Source: Ruegeria haliotis
Lineage (GTDB): Bacteria > Pseudomonadota > Alphaproteobacteria > Rhodobacterales > Rhodobacteraceae
Direction of reading: 5' to 3'
DNA: 64,000 nt
Assembly (NCBI RefSeq): GCF_013377785.1
Contig: NZ_JABXWT010000001.1
Coordinates: 921,533-985,532 of the forward strand
Made by a program: the position numbers and the translations under genes
The notes under the pieces: model-generated
Seen by the model: the letters and a program-made list of their open reading frames with translations, nothing else
The model's database searches: none
Told to the model about the DNA's origin: nothing
Part shown: piece by piece, positions 9,280-17,569 of the stretch
How the letters are laid out: each line of letters opens with the position of its first letter
Numbering within the stretch: the stretch's first letter is position 1

Positions 9280-10505
9280 TACGCAGCGTTCTTCTTGTCG
9301 ATGACGATGCCGCTGTTCGCGAGGCATTGGCACAGACGCTGGAACTGGCGGATTATACGCCCGTTTCGGTCGGGTCCTTTGTGGCTGCCAAAGATCATAT
9401 TCGTGCCGATTTCCCTGGTGTGATCGTGTCGGATATCCGGATGCCGGGGCGCGACGGTTTTCACCTTTTATCCTACACCTGCGATGTGGATTCCGAACTA
9501 CCGGTGATCTTGTTGACCGGAGAAGGCGATATCCCCATGGCGGTTCAGGCTATGGGATATGGAGCGTTTGATTTTCTGGAAAAGCCCTGCGCTGCCTCTG
9601 ATTTGCTGGCTGTGCTGGACCGAGCCCTTGCCGCCCGGTCGCAGGTTTTGGAACAGCGCGCGCTGAAATCGGAACTTGAGCGTGGAGATCCTGCGGCGCG
9701 GTTGTTGTTTGGCTTGTCGCCACAGGCCGAAGCGCTGCGGGAACGTGTTCGCAATGTCGCTCCGACCAGGGCTGAAGTTCTGGTCACTGGTCCTCCGGGA
9801 AGCGGGATATCGAAGGTGGCGGAGGTTGTGCATCTGATGTCTCCGGTCGGGCAGGGGCCATTCGTCAAACGCCCGGCGTCGGGTTTAAGTATCGATGAGC
9901 TGGTTCGGGGATGTGAGGATGCAGCCGGAGGATCGCTGTTCCTGGATGAGGTCTCGGCAATGCCGCAGGCCACGCAATACGCCGCATTGGAATTGATCGA
10001 GCGTGGTGCGGGCGTCAGGATCATCGCTGGAACAACGTCGGACCTGGCCGCGGTATCCGCCGAGGGGCGTTTCAATGCCGATTTGTTCTACCGGCTGGAC
10101 GTGATGCGCGTGCGTATTCCGTCTTTGGCGGAACGGCCCGAGGACATTCCGGTGATATTTCGTCACTACGTCGCACAAGCGGCCGAGCAGGCCGGAATTG
10201 CCGAGCCCGAGATTACGTCAGAGCATCTGGCATCGCTGATGGCCAGTGATTGGCCCGGCAACGCGCGGTCCTTGATGTCGGCGGCCATGCGGTTTGTTCT
10301 GGGTATGCCCGAGGAGGTTGCGCAAGCTGCAGATCTTGGGTTGAGCGAACAGATGGCAAGGGTGGAACGGTCCTTGCTGGTCGCGGCGTTGGGGCGGCAC
10401 AATGGTAAAGCGTCGGACGCGGCAAAGGCGCTGAAACTGCCGCGCAAGACATTCTATGACAAGCTGGCGCGCTATCGGATTCGCCCTGAAGACTATCGCA
10501 GGTGA
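9276..10505 (+). CDS. dctD: DctD-type response regulator with degenerate AAA+ domain
   Basis: A 409-residue receiver-AAA-Fis regulator. The receiver has Asp53 (VVSDIRMPG-like strand), Thr81 and Lys103. The AAA+ region keeps a Walker B-like SLFLDEV and the FNADLFYRLD arginine-finger region. Its Walker A reads GPPGSGIS (172-179), with Ile where the lysine should be. The sigma-54-contacting GAFTGA loop is missing, the corresponding stretch being PASGLSIDEL. The Fis-type HTH is C-terminal (NGKASDAAKALKLPRKTFYDKL). It is therefore likely to act at a sigma-70 promoter, as described for Rhodobacter NtrC, and without ATP hydrolysis. Coupled to dctB by ATGA. Confidence 0.9.
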   Translation: MIRSVLLVDDDAAVREALAQTLELADYTPVSVGSFVAAKDHIRADFPGVIVSDIRMPGRDGFHLLSYTCDVDSELPVILLTGEGDIPMAVQAMGYGAFDFLEKPCAASDLLAVLDRALAARSQVLEQRALKSELERGDPAARLLFGLSPQAEALRERVRNVAPTRAEVLVTGPPGSGISKVAEVVHLMSPVGQGPFVKRPASGLSIDELVRGCEDAAGGSLFLDEVSAMPQATQYAALELIERGAGVRIIAGTTSDLAAVSAEGRFNADLFYRLDVMRVRIPSLAERPEDIPVIFRHYVAQAAEQAGIAEPEITSEHLASLMASDWPGNARSLMSAAMRFVLGMPEEVAQAADLGLSEQMARVERSLLVAALGRHNGKASDAAKALKLPRKTFYDKLARYRIRPEDYRR

Positions 10506-10562
10506 GCAAAGGCTCCCGCCCCCTTTGCCCGCATTATCATGCGGTTAAAGGCGTTGGGCCCG

Positions 10563-10584
10563 GCAGCCCGCCTAGGCGGGCTGC
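10563..10584. terminator. GC palindrome after dctD, possible terminator
   Basis: A perfect 22-base palindrome (gcagcccgcc then ggcgggctgc around TA) lies 60 bases after the dctD stop. No T-run follows, so termination is only suggested. Confidence 0.4.
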
Positions 10585-10636
10585 GGTCGCGTTGCATTGA
10601 GAAGGTTTTGATTCGTCAAACGCGATTCGAAAAATA

Positions 10637-10652
10637 GTGCGGAAATCCGCAC
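10637..10652. promoter_or_regulatory. Palindromic operator, left copy (probable DctD site)
   Basis: GTGCGGAAATCCGCAC is a 7-2-7 palindrome 224 bases upstream of dctP. It is the reverse complement of a second site at 10669-10684. Centre-to-centre spacing is 32 bases, about three helical turns, which fits cooperative binding of a dimeric regulator such as the DctD encoded directly upstream. Confidence 0.65.
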
Positions 10653-10668
10653 AAATGGCGGCCGCCAT

Positions 10669-10684
10669 GTGCGGATTTCCGCAC
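10669..10684. promoter_or_regulatory. Palindromic operator, right copy (probable DctD site)
   Basis: GTGCGGATTTCCGCAC, the reverse complement of the left copy. The spacer between the two holds another palindrome, atggcggccgccat. No convincing -24/-12 sigma-54 promoter was seen between this site and dctP. Confidence 0.65.
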
Positions 10685-10875
10685 TTTGCTTGTAGGCTTT
10701 AGTGCTGATGTCTTGTGAGTTGCGCGTAGGATGCTGAAAGAAAACAATAAATAACGACGTGCGTTCTGATTTATCAAAGAGTTGTGCGGTTGGAATTGAT
10801 TCGGTTCACTGCCGGCCATACGGCGCTGATCAGGCGCCAAAGGGAAGTTTTAAGGAAGTCTGGGAGGAAAAACAG

Positions 10876-11877
10876 ATGAAAATCCTGACAACAGCCGCCA
10901 CCGCACTGGCGCTGACCGTGACCGCAACCGCTGGCATGGCGGCTTGTGATGACGGAGAAATCGTCGTCAAGTTCGCACATGTGACCAACACCGATAAGCA
11001 CCCCAAAGGTATCGCGGCATCATTGCTGGAGCAGCGTGTCAACGACGAGATGAATGGTGTGATGTGCATGGAGGTCTACCCGAACTCCACGCTTTATAAC
11101 GATGACAAGGTGCTTGAGGCGATGCTGCAGGGCGATGTGCAACTGGCTGCTCCGTCGTTGTCGAAATTCGAAAAGTTCACCAAGCAGTTCCGCTTGTTCG
11201 ATCTGCCATTCATGTTCAAGAACATCGACGCTGTGGACGCATTTCAGGCTTCGGCTGATGGTCAGGCGATGAAAGACAGCATGCAACGCCGTGGTCTGCA
11301 GGGTTTGGCCTTTTGGCACAATGGCATGAAGCAGATGTCAGCAAACAAACCGCTGGAAGATCCGTCAGATGCAAATGGCCTGAAGTTCCGCGTTCAGTCT
11401 TCGGACGTACTGGTTGCTCAGATGGAAGCAATTGGCGGTAGCCCGCAGAAAATGGCGTTCTCGGAAGTGTATGGCGCGCTGCAGCAAGGCGTTGTCGATG
11501 GGCAGGAGAACACCTGGTCCAACATCTACGGCAAGAAGTTCTTTGAAGTTCAGGACGGCGTAACCGAAACCAACCACGGCATCATCGACTATCTGGTTGT
11601 GACCTCGGTGGACTGGCTGGACAGTCTGGATCCGGAAGTGCGTGATCAATTCCTGACGATCCTGAGCGAAGTTTCCGAACAACGGAACAAAGAAGCCTTT
11701 ACCGTGAACGAAGCGGCCAAAGCGTCGATCACCAACGCCGGCGGCATCATTCGCGAACTGAACCCTGAACAGCGTCAGGCCTGGGTCGACGCCATGAAGC
11801 CGGTATGGGATCAATTTTCTGGCGATGTTGGTCAGGACAAGATTGACGCCGCTCAGGCGATCAACGCCGGGTTCTGA
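10876..11877 (+). CDS. dctP: TRAP transporter solute-binding protein DctP
   Basis: Periplasmic binding protein of 333 residues for a TRAP transporter. It has an N-terminal signal peptide (MKILTTAATALALTVTATAG, cleavage near AGMAACDD). Family features include KFAHVTNTDKHPKG, the substrate-carboxylate-binding region GLKFRVQSSDV (Arg) and the VYGALQQGVVDGQEN motif. The start follows a GGAGG ribosome site. It heads the dctPQM operon. A C4-dicarboxylate ligand is inferred from homology and from the adjacent DctBD pair; a related organic acid is possible. Confidence 0.93.
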   Translation: MKILTTAATALALTVTATAGMAACDDGEIVVKFAHVTNTDKHPKGIAASLLEQRVNDEMNGVMCMEVYPNSTLYNDDKVLEAMLQGDVQLAAPSLSKFEKFTKQFRLFDLPFMFKNIDAVDAFQASADGQAMKDSMQRRGLQGLAFWHNGMKQMSANKPLEDPSDANGLKFRVQSSDVLVAQMEAIGGSPQKMAFSEVYGALQQGVVDGQENTWSNIYGKKFFEVQDGVTETNHGIIDYLVVTSVDWLDSLDPEVRDQFLTILSEVSEQRNKEAFTVNEAAKASITNAGGIIRELNPEQRQAWVDAMKPVWDQFSGDVGQDKIDAAQAINAGF

Positions 11878-11992
11878 TACCGGAACAGGCCGCGCGTCCG
11901 GGGACTGGGGAGTTAAGGATGCGCAGGCCGGGCGGGCCGAACAAGGCCCGCCACTTTTCACTCTCATCACAAAAAAATGCGGGGACACAGAG

Positions 11993-12670
11993 ATGTCTGG
12001 TGCGAAATCCGGCCAAGGCGGGCTGGTCGACCATATCGAAGAAACTCTGATTGCGTTGCTGTTGGGCCTGATGACGGCCGTGACCTTTGCCAACGTGATC
12101 GCGCGGTTTGTTTTCAATTCCAATATCTTATGGGCGCTTGAACTGACGGTGTTTGCCTTTGGTTGGTTGGTGCTGTTGGGCGCGTCTTATGCGGTCAAGA
12201 AACATGCGCACCTGGGTGTTGATGCAATCCTGAACATGCTGCCACCAGCACCGCGCCGAATTCTTGCGCTGATTGCCATCGGCTGCTGCCTGGTGTTTTC
12301 GCTGCTGATGTTGAAAGGCGCGTATGATTATTGGGCTGTTTTCGCAGATCTGCCGCCCACATCAGGCCGCTGGTTCCCGACTGGATTCAATTTCGATGCC
12401 CGCAGTCAAAGTTTCTACGAAGTTGATGATATCCCAATGGTTGCCCCGCTGCGATTTCTGGAAGGCATGATCAATTACGGCGAAGCCTATGAAAAGCTGC
12501 CCAAAGTCGTCCCGTATTTCGTTTTGCCCTTGTCGATGCTGTTGCTTGTGATCCGATTTGCTCAGGTCGCGGTGCAGGTCTGGCGCGGGGAAACCGACCG
12601 TATCGTTGCTAGCCACGAAGTCGAAGACGAGATCGAAGAAGTTCGGCAGCAGCAGGGGGAGCATGACTGA
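11993..12670 (+). CDS. dctQ: TRAP transporter small permease DctQ
   Basis: Inner-membrane small subunit, 225 residues, with four predicted transmembrane helices (around LIALLLGLMTAVTFANVIARF, ELTVFAFGWLVLLG, ILALIAIGCCLVFSLLML and FVLPLSMLLLVIRF). It is longer than the usual DctQ because of a periplasmic insertion between helices 3 and 4 (roughly residues 115-165). The charged C-terminal tail is cytoplasmic. The stop TGA shares its last base with the dctM ATG. Confidence 0.92.
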   Translation: MSGAKSGQGGLVDHIEETLIALLLGLMTAVTFANVIARFVFNSNILWALELTVFAFGWLVLLGASYAVKKHAHLGVDAILNMLPPAPRRILALIAIGCCLVFSLLMLKGAYDYWAVFADLPPTSGRWFPTGFNFDARSQSFYEVDDIPMVAPLRFLEGMINYGEAYEKLPKVVPYFVLPLSMLLLVIRFAQVAVQVWRGETDRIVASHEVEDEIEEVRQQQGEHD

Positions 12671-14046
12671 TGGATGTTATTCTTCTCTTCTCGATGGTCA
12701 TTGGCCTGCTGCTGATCGGTGTGCCGATTGCGGTGGCTCTAGGCCTCAGCTCGACCTTGTTTCTGCTGATCTATTCCGACAGTTCGCTGGCTTCGGTCGC
12801 CGGAACGCTGTTTGAGGCGTTCGAGGGTCACTTCACGCTATTGGCGATCCCATTCTTCATTCTGGCCTCGTCATTCATGACGACAGGTGGTGTGGCCCGT
12901 CGGATTATCCGGTTTTCGATTGCGTGCGTCGGTCATTTGCCGGGCGGGCTGGCGATTGCAGGCGTGTTTGCCTGTATGCTGTTTGCCGCGCTTTCGGGCT
13001 CGTCACCCGCGACCGTTGTTGCCATCGGCTCCATCGTCATTGCCGGGATGCGGCAGGTGGGTTATTCCAAGGAATTCGCTGCTGGTGTGATCTGTAATGC
13101 GGGTACACTTGGTATTTTGATCCCGCCGTCCATCGTGATGGTGGTCTATGCGGCAGCCGTCGAAGTCTCGGTCGGTCGCATGTTCCTTGCCGGCGTCATT
13201 CCGGGCCTTCTGGCCGGGCTAATGCTGATGGTCACAATTTACGTCATGGCCAAAGTCAAGAACCTGCCCAAAGGCGAATGGAAGGGCTGGGGCGAAATCT
13301 TTGTTTCAGCGCGCGAGGCTGGTTGGGGTCTGTTTCTGATCGTGATCATTCTAGGCGGCATCTATGGCGGTATCTTCACACCGACCGAGGCCGCAGCCGT
13401 GGCCGCCGTCTACGCCTTCTTCATCGCCAGTTTTGTCTACAAGGACATGGGGCCGCTCAGCACGGAAGATGGTACGCCAAACCGGTCGCTGCTATCGAAA
13501 CCGTACGCGTTGATCACAGCATTCTTCCACCCCGACACCAAACATACGTTGTTCGAAGCCGGAAAATTGACCGTGACGCTTCTGTTCGTCATCGCTAATG
13601 CGCTGATCCTGAAGCACGTGTTGACCGATGAACAGGTGCCGCAGCATATCGCCGAGGCCATGCTGACCGCAGGTCTGGGCCCAGTGACATTCCTGATTGT
13701 GGTCAACTTAATCCTGCTGATCGGTGGTCAGTTCATGGAGCCCTCGGGCCTGCTGGTCATCGTCGCTCCGCTGGTGTTCCCGATTGCGATCGAACTGGGT
13801 ATCGATCCGATCCATCTGGGCATCATCATGGTGGTCAACATGGAAATTGGGATGATCACACCTCCGGTCGGATTGAACCTGTTCGTGACATCGGGCGTGG
13901 CGGGAATGCCGATGATGAGTGTTGTGAGAGCGGCGTTGCCCTTTCTGGCCGTGTTGTTCGTCTTCTTGATCATGGTGACATACATCCCGTGGATATCGAC
14001 CTACCTGCCCAACACATTCATGGGGCCGGAAATCATTACCAACTAG
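12670..14046 (+). CDS. dctM: TRAP transporter large permease DctM
   Basis: Large membrane subunit of 458 residues (IT superfamily) that moves solute with sodium. About twelve hydrophobic helices are visible, with family segments LFAALSGSSPATVVAIGSI, GTLGILIPPSIVMVVY and, near the end, MEIGMITPPVGLNLFV. It contains an insertion of about 40 polar residues around 257-300. Translation is coupled to dctQ by a one-base overlap. Confidence 0.94.
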   Translation: MDVILLFSMVIGLLLIGVPIAVALGLSSTLFLLIYSDSSLASVAGTLFEAFEGHFTLLAIPFFILASSFMTTGGVARRIIRFSIACVGHLPGGLAIAGVFACMLFAALSGSSPATVVAIGSIVIAGMRQVGYSKEFAAGVICNAGTLGILIPPSIVMVVYAAAVEVSVGRMFLAGVIPGLLAGLMLMVTIYVMAKVKNLPKGEWKGWGEIFVSAREAGWGLFLIVIILGGIYGGIFTPTEAAAVAAVYAFFIASFVYKDMGPLSTEDGTPNRSLLSKPYALITAFFHPDTKHTLFEAGKLTVTLLFVIANALILKHVLTDEQVPQHIAEAMLTAGLGPVTFLIVVNLILLIGGQFMEPSGLLVIVAPLVFPIAIELGIDPIHLGIIMVVNMEIGMITPPVGLNLFVTSGVAGMPMMSVVRAALPFLAVLFVFLIMVTYIPWISTYLPNTFMGPEIITN

Positions 14047-14067
14047 GATTTGGGCAGCGAGTGTTCA

Positions 14068-14099
14068 GGCCGGGCGGAGCGATCTGTCCGGTCTTTTTC
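14068..14099 (+). terminator. Terminator of dctPQM
   Basis: An 11-pair stem with three G-U pairs (ggccgggcgga against tctgtccggtc), loop GCGA, followed by TTTTT, 22 bases after the dctM stop. Confidence 0.75.
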
Positions 14100-14145
14100 T
14101 GTGAAAAATCTTGAATCGCAGTTCGAAATCCTTAGGTGACGCTTT

Positions 14146-14190
14146 GAGGACGACCTCCCCCTACTGGGTGATCATTCGGGACGACTCGAA
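14146..14190 (+). ncRNA. Guanidine-II (mini-ykkC) riboswitch
   Basis: Two small hairpins, each with the diagnostic ACGA tetraloop (ACGR consensus): GAGG-ACGA-CCTC at 14146-14157 and TTCGGG-ACGA-CTCGAA at 14175-14190, joined by a 17-base linker. This is the guanidine-II architecture. It lies immediately before the ribosome site (AAGAGG) of a Gdx/SugE guanidinium exporter, its best-known target. Guanidine binding is expected to free the ribosome site and turn the exporter on. Confidence 0.88.
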
Positions 14191-14208
14191 CGGACAAGAG
14201 GTGTTCTT

Positions 14209-14520
14209 ATGCCCTGGATCTTTCTGTTATTCGCAGGTTTGCTTGAAGTTGTTTGGGCCGTTGCCATGAAACAATCGGCCGGATTCACACGCCTGTGGCC
14301 CACAGTTGTGATGGGTGTGTCGATGATCGGCTCGTTTGGCTTGTTGGCAATGGCAATGCGGACGCTGCCGTTGGGAACTGCCTATGTCATTTGGACGGGT
14401 ATCGGAGCGGTCGGTGCGTTTTTGGTCGGTATCATGTTTCTGGGCGAGGCGATCACACCTCTTCGTATCGGGGCGGCCGTCCTGATCGTCTCTGGCCTGA
14501 TAACGATGAAACTGGCCTGA
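14209..14520 (+). CDS. gdx: Guanidinium exporter, SMR family (Gdx/SugE type)
   Basis: A 103-residue four-helix small multidrug resistance protein. The Gdx/SugE subtype is indicated by LLFAGLLEVVWAVAMKQSAG, with the essential Glu of helix 1, and by GTAYVIWTGIGAVGAF in helix 3. These transporters work as antiparallel dimers exchanging guanidinium for protons. The upstream guanidine-II riboswitch strongly supports guanidinium over drug export. The next gene begins 67 bases downstream in the same direction. Confidence 0.92.
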   Translation: MPWIFLLFAGLLEVVWAVAMKQSAGFTRLWPTVVMGVSMIGSFGLLAMAMRTLPLGTAYVIWTGIGAVGAFLVGIMFLGEAITPLRIGAAVLIVSGLITMKLA

Positions 14521-14525
14521 TGATC

Positions 14526-14565
14526 CAGCCTGCCGTTGACGCCTTTGGGTGCATTCGGCAGGCTG
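14526..14565 (+). repeat. Inverted repeat between gdx and the deaminase
   Basis: Perfect 10-base arms (cagcctgccg and cggcaggctg) with a 20-base loop lie between the two genes. There is no T-run. It could be a weak attenuator or an mRNA-stability hairpin that separates expression of the two genes. Confidence 0.4.
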
Positions 14566-14587
14566 CTTATCAAGGAGAACCAACATC

Positions 14588-15034
14588 ATGATGACCGAAA
14601 CCGACACGCGTTTGCTGCGCATCGCCTATGAAGAAGCCAAAGCCGGGTTTGATGAAGGTGGATGCCCGATCGGATCCGTTTTGGCGCGAAACGGAGAGGT
14701 TGTTTCACAAGGTCGCAATCAGCGCGTGCAGCGTGGTGACCCGATTGCGCATGGCGAGATGGACGCGCTGCGCAAGGCGGGCCGACAAAAGTCCTACAGG
14801 GATACCGTGCTCTATACGTCGCTGTCGCCTTGCATGATGTGTGCTGGCACAATCGTTCAGTTCGGCATCCCTCGTGTGGTAATCGGCGATACGCGGAACT
14901 TTGGTGGCAATGAGGAATTCCTACGCGAGCGTGGGGTCGAGGTCATCCTTGCGGAAGACCCCGATTGCATCGCCTTGATGAAGCGGTTCATCGAAGAGAA
15001 ACCCGAACTTTGGGCCGAAGATATTGCGGAATGA
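14588..15034 (+). CDS. Yeast-FCY1-type cytosine/nucleobase deaminase
   Basis: Zinc deaminase of 148 residues. The active site is visible as HGEMDAL (Zn-His and catalytic Glu) and SPCMMCAG (two Zn-Cys). Unlike bacterial CodA it resembles fungal cytosine deaminase along its whole length, including LYTSLSPCMMC, a VVIGDTRNF-like segment and the C-terminal KRFIEEKPELWAEDIAE (yeast ends in a very similar way). It probably converts cytosine to uracil and ammonia. Start 14588 or 14591, after AAGGAG. It may be co-transcribed with the guanidinium exporter. Confidence 0.85.
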   Translation: MMTETDTRLLRIAYEEAKAGFDEGGCPIGSVLARNGEVVSQGRNQRVQRGDPIAHGEMDALRKAGRQKSYRDTVLYTSLSPCMMCAGTIVQFGIPRVVIGDTRNFGGNEEFLRERGVEVILAEDPDCIALMKRFIEEKPELWAEDIAE

Positions 15035-15061
15035 CACAAAAAGACGGTTTTCGGCAGTGTC

Positions 15062-15811
15062 TCAGACGCTTTCGAGCGCCTGAATAATCCCTGAGAAATC
15101 TTCGGCCTTCAGGCTGGCGCCTCCGACCAACGCACCATCAACGTTCGATACGCCAAAGATCTCGGTGGCGTTGCTTGGCTTGACCGAACCGCCATACAGC
15201 AGCCGGACAGAACGGCCGACACCTTCGCCAAAGCGGCGTTCCAGACGAGCACGGATGAAATCGTGAACCTCTCCGATTTCTTCCAGTGTCGGAACTTTTC
15301 CAGTGCCAATGGCCCAGATCGGTTCATAGGCCACGATCAGATTTTCACCCGTCGACTGATCTGGAATCGAGCCCGATAACTGGCCGCCAATGATGTCCAG
15401 CGTGTTGGCCGCGTCGCGCTGCTCCAGGCTTTCGCCAACGCAAATAATCGCTTTTAATCCGGCATCCATCGCCGTGCGGGCCTTGGCGCGAACGTCTTCG
15501 TTTTGTTCGCCGTGGTCCACGCGTCGCTCAGAATGTCCCAAGATTACCGCCGTTGCACCAGTATCCGTCAACATTTCTGCGCTAACGTCGCCAGTATGGG
15601 CGCCAAAGCTTTCACCGTGACAATCCTGACCACCGATAGCGATTCCAGTACTTTCAGCTGCGACTGCTGCGCGATGCAGCAATGTGGCGGGAGGACAGAT
15701 CAGGATATCGACGGAAGGTGAGGGGTGCTTAAGGGCAAGCGACTCAATCTCGCTGAGCGCCGCGCCGGTTCCGTTCATCTTCCAGTTTCCAGCTGCCAGC
15801 CTGCGCCGCAT
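15062..15811 (-). CDS. tpiA: Triose-phosphate isomerase
   Basis: Interconverts dihydroxyacetone phosphate and glyceraldehyde 3-phosphate. TIM barrel of 249 residues with AAGNWKMNG (catalytic Lys), GHSERR (catalytic His), VAYEPIWAIGTGK (catalytic Glu), LYGGSVKPSNA and VGGASL at the phosphate loop. Convergent with the deaminase gene, with 27 bases between the stops. Confidence 0.97.
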   Translation of the reverse strand: MRRRLAAGNWKMNGTGAALSEIESLALKHPSPSVDILICPPATLLHRAAVAAESTGIAIGGQDCHGESFGAHTGDVSAEMLTDTGATAVILGHSERRVDHGEQNEDVRAKARTAMDAGLKAIICVGESLEQRDAANTLDIIGGQLSGSIPDQSTGENLIVAYEPIWAIGTGKVPTLEEIGEVHDFIRARLERRFGEGVGRSVRLLYGGSVKPSNATEIFGVSNVDGALVGGASLKAEDFSGIIQALESV

Positions 15812-15951
15812 AACGATTTCTCCCTGAATATTCGGTTGGTTGAGAAATCGGATAGCACCACAGACGCGATCTTACAATTCCGGTTGCAAGCGGTCCGGGT
15901 ATCAAAGTTCAAAGGTCAGGTGATGGGATATACAGCGGGTTTGAAGATGTC

Positions 15952-16317
15952 TTAGCTTTGCTGGGCAAGAGTCTCATCAAACTTGATGGATTCTCCGCAG
16001 CCGCATGCATCTACGACGTTCGGATTCTTGAATTTAAACCCGGACTCCAGCAGTGACACTTCGTAGTCGATTTCAGTCCCGAACAGGAACATCTGCGCCA
16101 TCGGGGCAATCATCACGCGGGCACCGTCCTGCTCGACAATTTCGTCATGCGGATCAGGTTGATCCACATACTCCATTGTGTATTCCATGCCGGCGCAACC
16201 GCCTTTTTTGACACCGATCCGCAACCCGGCATGACCGCCGGACGTCATCAGGCGGGTGATTTGCTCTGCAGCTTTGGGTGTCATGGTCACGGCTTGCTTG
16301 CCGGGAATGCCGAACAT
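15952..16317 (-). CDS. A-type iron-sulfur carrier (IscA/SufA/ErpA family)
   Basis: A 121-residue HesB/IscA-like scaffold/carrier that passes Fe-S clusters to apoproteins. The three cluster cysteines are visible as GGCAGMEY and ACGCGES. The N-terminus begins MFGIPGKQAVTMTPKAAEQI. It belongs to the extended SufA-like group with a few extra N-terminal residues. The exact orthology among IscA, SufA and ErpA cannot be settled from this window. Confidence 0.92.
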   Translation of the reverse strand: MFGIPGKQAVTMTPKAAEQITRLMTSGGHAGLRIGVKKGGCAGMEYTMEYVDQPDPHDEIVEQDGARVMIAPMAQMFLFGTEIDYEVSLLESGFKFKNPNVVDACGCGESIKFDETLAQQS

Positions 16318-16537
16318 GTGTGTCTCCGTCGTCGCGCGTTAGCCTCAATCTAAGTGTCCGCAGGGGCAGGCTCAAGTGACAGAGGCGATACAGACCTGTT
16401 TTTTATCCGATTTGTGCGCCAACGGTTGTTTTTTGCACTGTGGCTTGCGTTTGTCAGTCCGTTGGACTTAGCGTGGCGGTATAAGGCGAGCATCAGTCGG
16501 TCATTGCCAAGCAACTTATCGGAAAAGGTCTAATGAA

Positions 16538-16879
16538 ATGAATTTGATACCATTCAAAGTTCAAGTTTCTTCGAAGCTTTTGGTGGTGAGCTGTACGGCT
16601 GTAGTAATGGCAGCTGGACCCGTGTTTGCCGCTGCGGACACCAAAAGACATCCCATCAATTGTGCAACAGCCGAGGGAGATTTACGCGCGATTGCTGCTG
16701 AAAAGAAGCACGCCCAAGATCAGCAGGTAGAGAGTGTCGTCGCAATCATGCCTGCCGGGGCTTTGCTTGGGCTGGCCACAGGGACCGAGCACAAGAGATT
16801 GGAAATGCTTTCAGGCGATTACATCAAACAGCTCGATGCACGATCAGCTGAGATCAAAACAAAGTGCGGTGTGAAGTAA
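16538..16879 (+). CDS. Small secreted protein, unknown function
   Basis: A 113-residue protein not recognised beyond its signal peptide (SKLLVVSCTAVVMAAGPVFAA, cleavage after AFAA-like VFAAA). The mature part is helical and charged, with two cysteines (INCATAEGD and TKCGVK) that could form a disulfide. The central GALLGLATGTEHKR is reminiscent of small periplasmic helical proteins. There is no ATP-, metal- or lipid-binding motif, and no operon partner. Confidence 0.7.
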   Translation: MNLIPFKVQVSSKLLVVSCTAVVMAAGPVFAAADTKRHPINCATAEGDLRAIAAEKKHAQDQQVESVVAIMPAGALLGLATGTEHKRLEMLSGDYIKQLDARSAEIKTKCGVK

Positions 16880-16905
16880 GGTGCAAATTGTCTTTGTTCC
16901 TGGCG

Positions 16906-16939
16906 ATAAAAAAGGACCGTTCTCGGGCAAGAACGGTCC
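16906..16939 (-). terminator. Terminator downstream of the DUF59 gene
   Basis: A perfect 9-base stem (ggaccgttc / gaacggtcc) with an 8-base loop. On the minus strand it is followed by TTTTTTAT, so it ends leftward transcription from 17472. The intervening 170 bases show no gene. Confidence 0.7.
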
Positions 16940-17109
16940 ATATTCGAGACCAGCGCCTTGTTGGGGGCGGCCATTTGTCCGCCGGCCTGTGCAAACGGAA
17001 ACACCGCTGCGGCGTATTTGTCTCGCAGAAGTATGACAAGAAATACACTGTTCGGTAACAAAACAATTACCGTTTTATGACAAAGGTCTAGGGGCGATGG
17101 CTAAGAGGG

Positions 17110-17472
17110 TTACATGAACCCGAGTTCAAGCCGAGCCTCGTCCGACATCATTTCCATCCCCCAGGGTGGCTCCCACGTAAGCTCGACATCGACCTCTTTG
17201 ACGCCTGCCACGGGCTCGATCGCCTCCATGATCCAGCCGGGCATGTCACCTGCAACCGGGCAGCCGGGTGCGGTCAGGGTCATGATGACCTTCACCGCGT
17301 TATCATTGGCGATATCGATCGTGTAGATCAGGCCCAGATCATAGATATTGACGGGGATTTCAGGGTCAAAGACTGACCGGCAAGCCTCGACCACGGATTC
17401 GTACAGCGGGTGTTCGATAGTGGACGGCGCAATCAGTGGTGTGCCTTCAAACTGTTCGCTTGGATGGGTCAT
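17110..17472 (-). CDS. DUF59/MIP18 family Fe-S assembly protein (SufT-like)
   Basis: A 120-residue protein with a short N-terminal extension and a MIP18 domain: VFDPEIPVNIYDLGLIY, then LTAPGCPVAGDMPG with the conserved Cys, then VELTWEPPWGMEMM. Family members help mature Fe-S proteins, usually with the SUF system. An A-type carrier gene lies about 0.8 kb to the left on the same strand. Confidence 0.9.
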   Translation of the reverse strand: MTHPSEQFEGTPLIAPSTIEHPLYESVVEACRSVFDPEIPVNIYDLGLIYTIDIANDNAVKVIMTLTAPGCPVAGDMPGWIMEAIEPVAGVKEVDVELTWEPPWGMEMMSDEARLELGFM

Positions 17473-17540
17473 TGTTGCCTCGGGTCAGTTGCCTGAGTGA
17501 TTATATAGGGAATGCCTGCGACAGCGTCCAGTGGGGCAAA

Positions 17541-17569
17541 GGCGCCCACTTGGGGCGCCAATTTTTTTA
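17541..17569. terminator. Bidirectional terminator at the end of the NfeD/SPFH operon
   Basis: Stem ggcgccc / gggcgcc with T-rich sequence on both sides (ATTTTTTT on plus, TTTG on minus). It directly abuts the NfeD-like stop codon. Confidence 0.55.
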
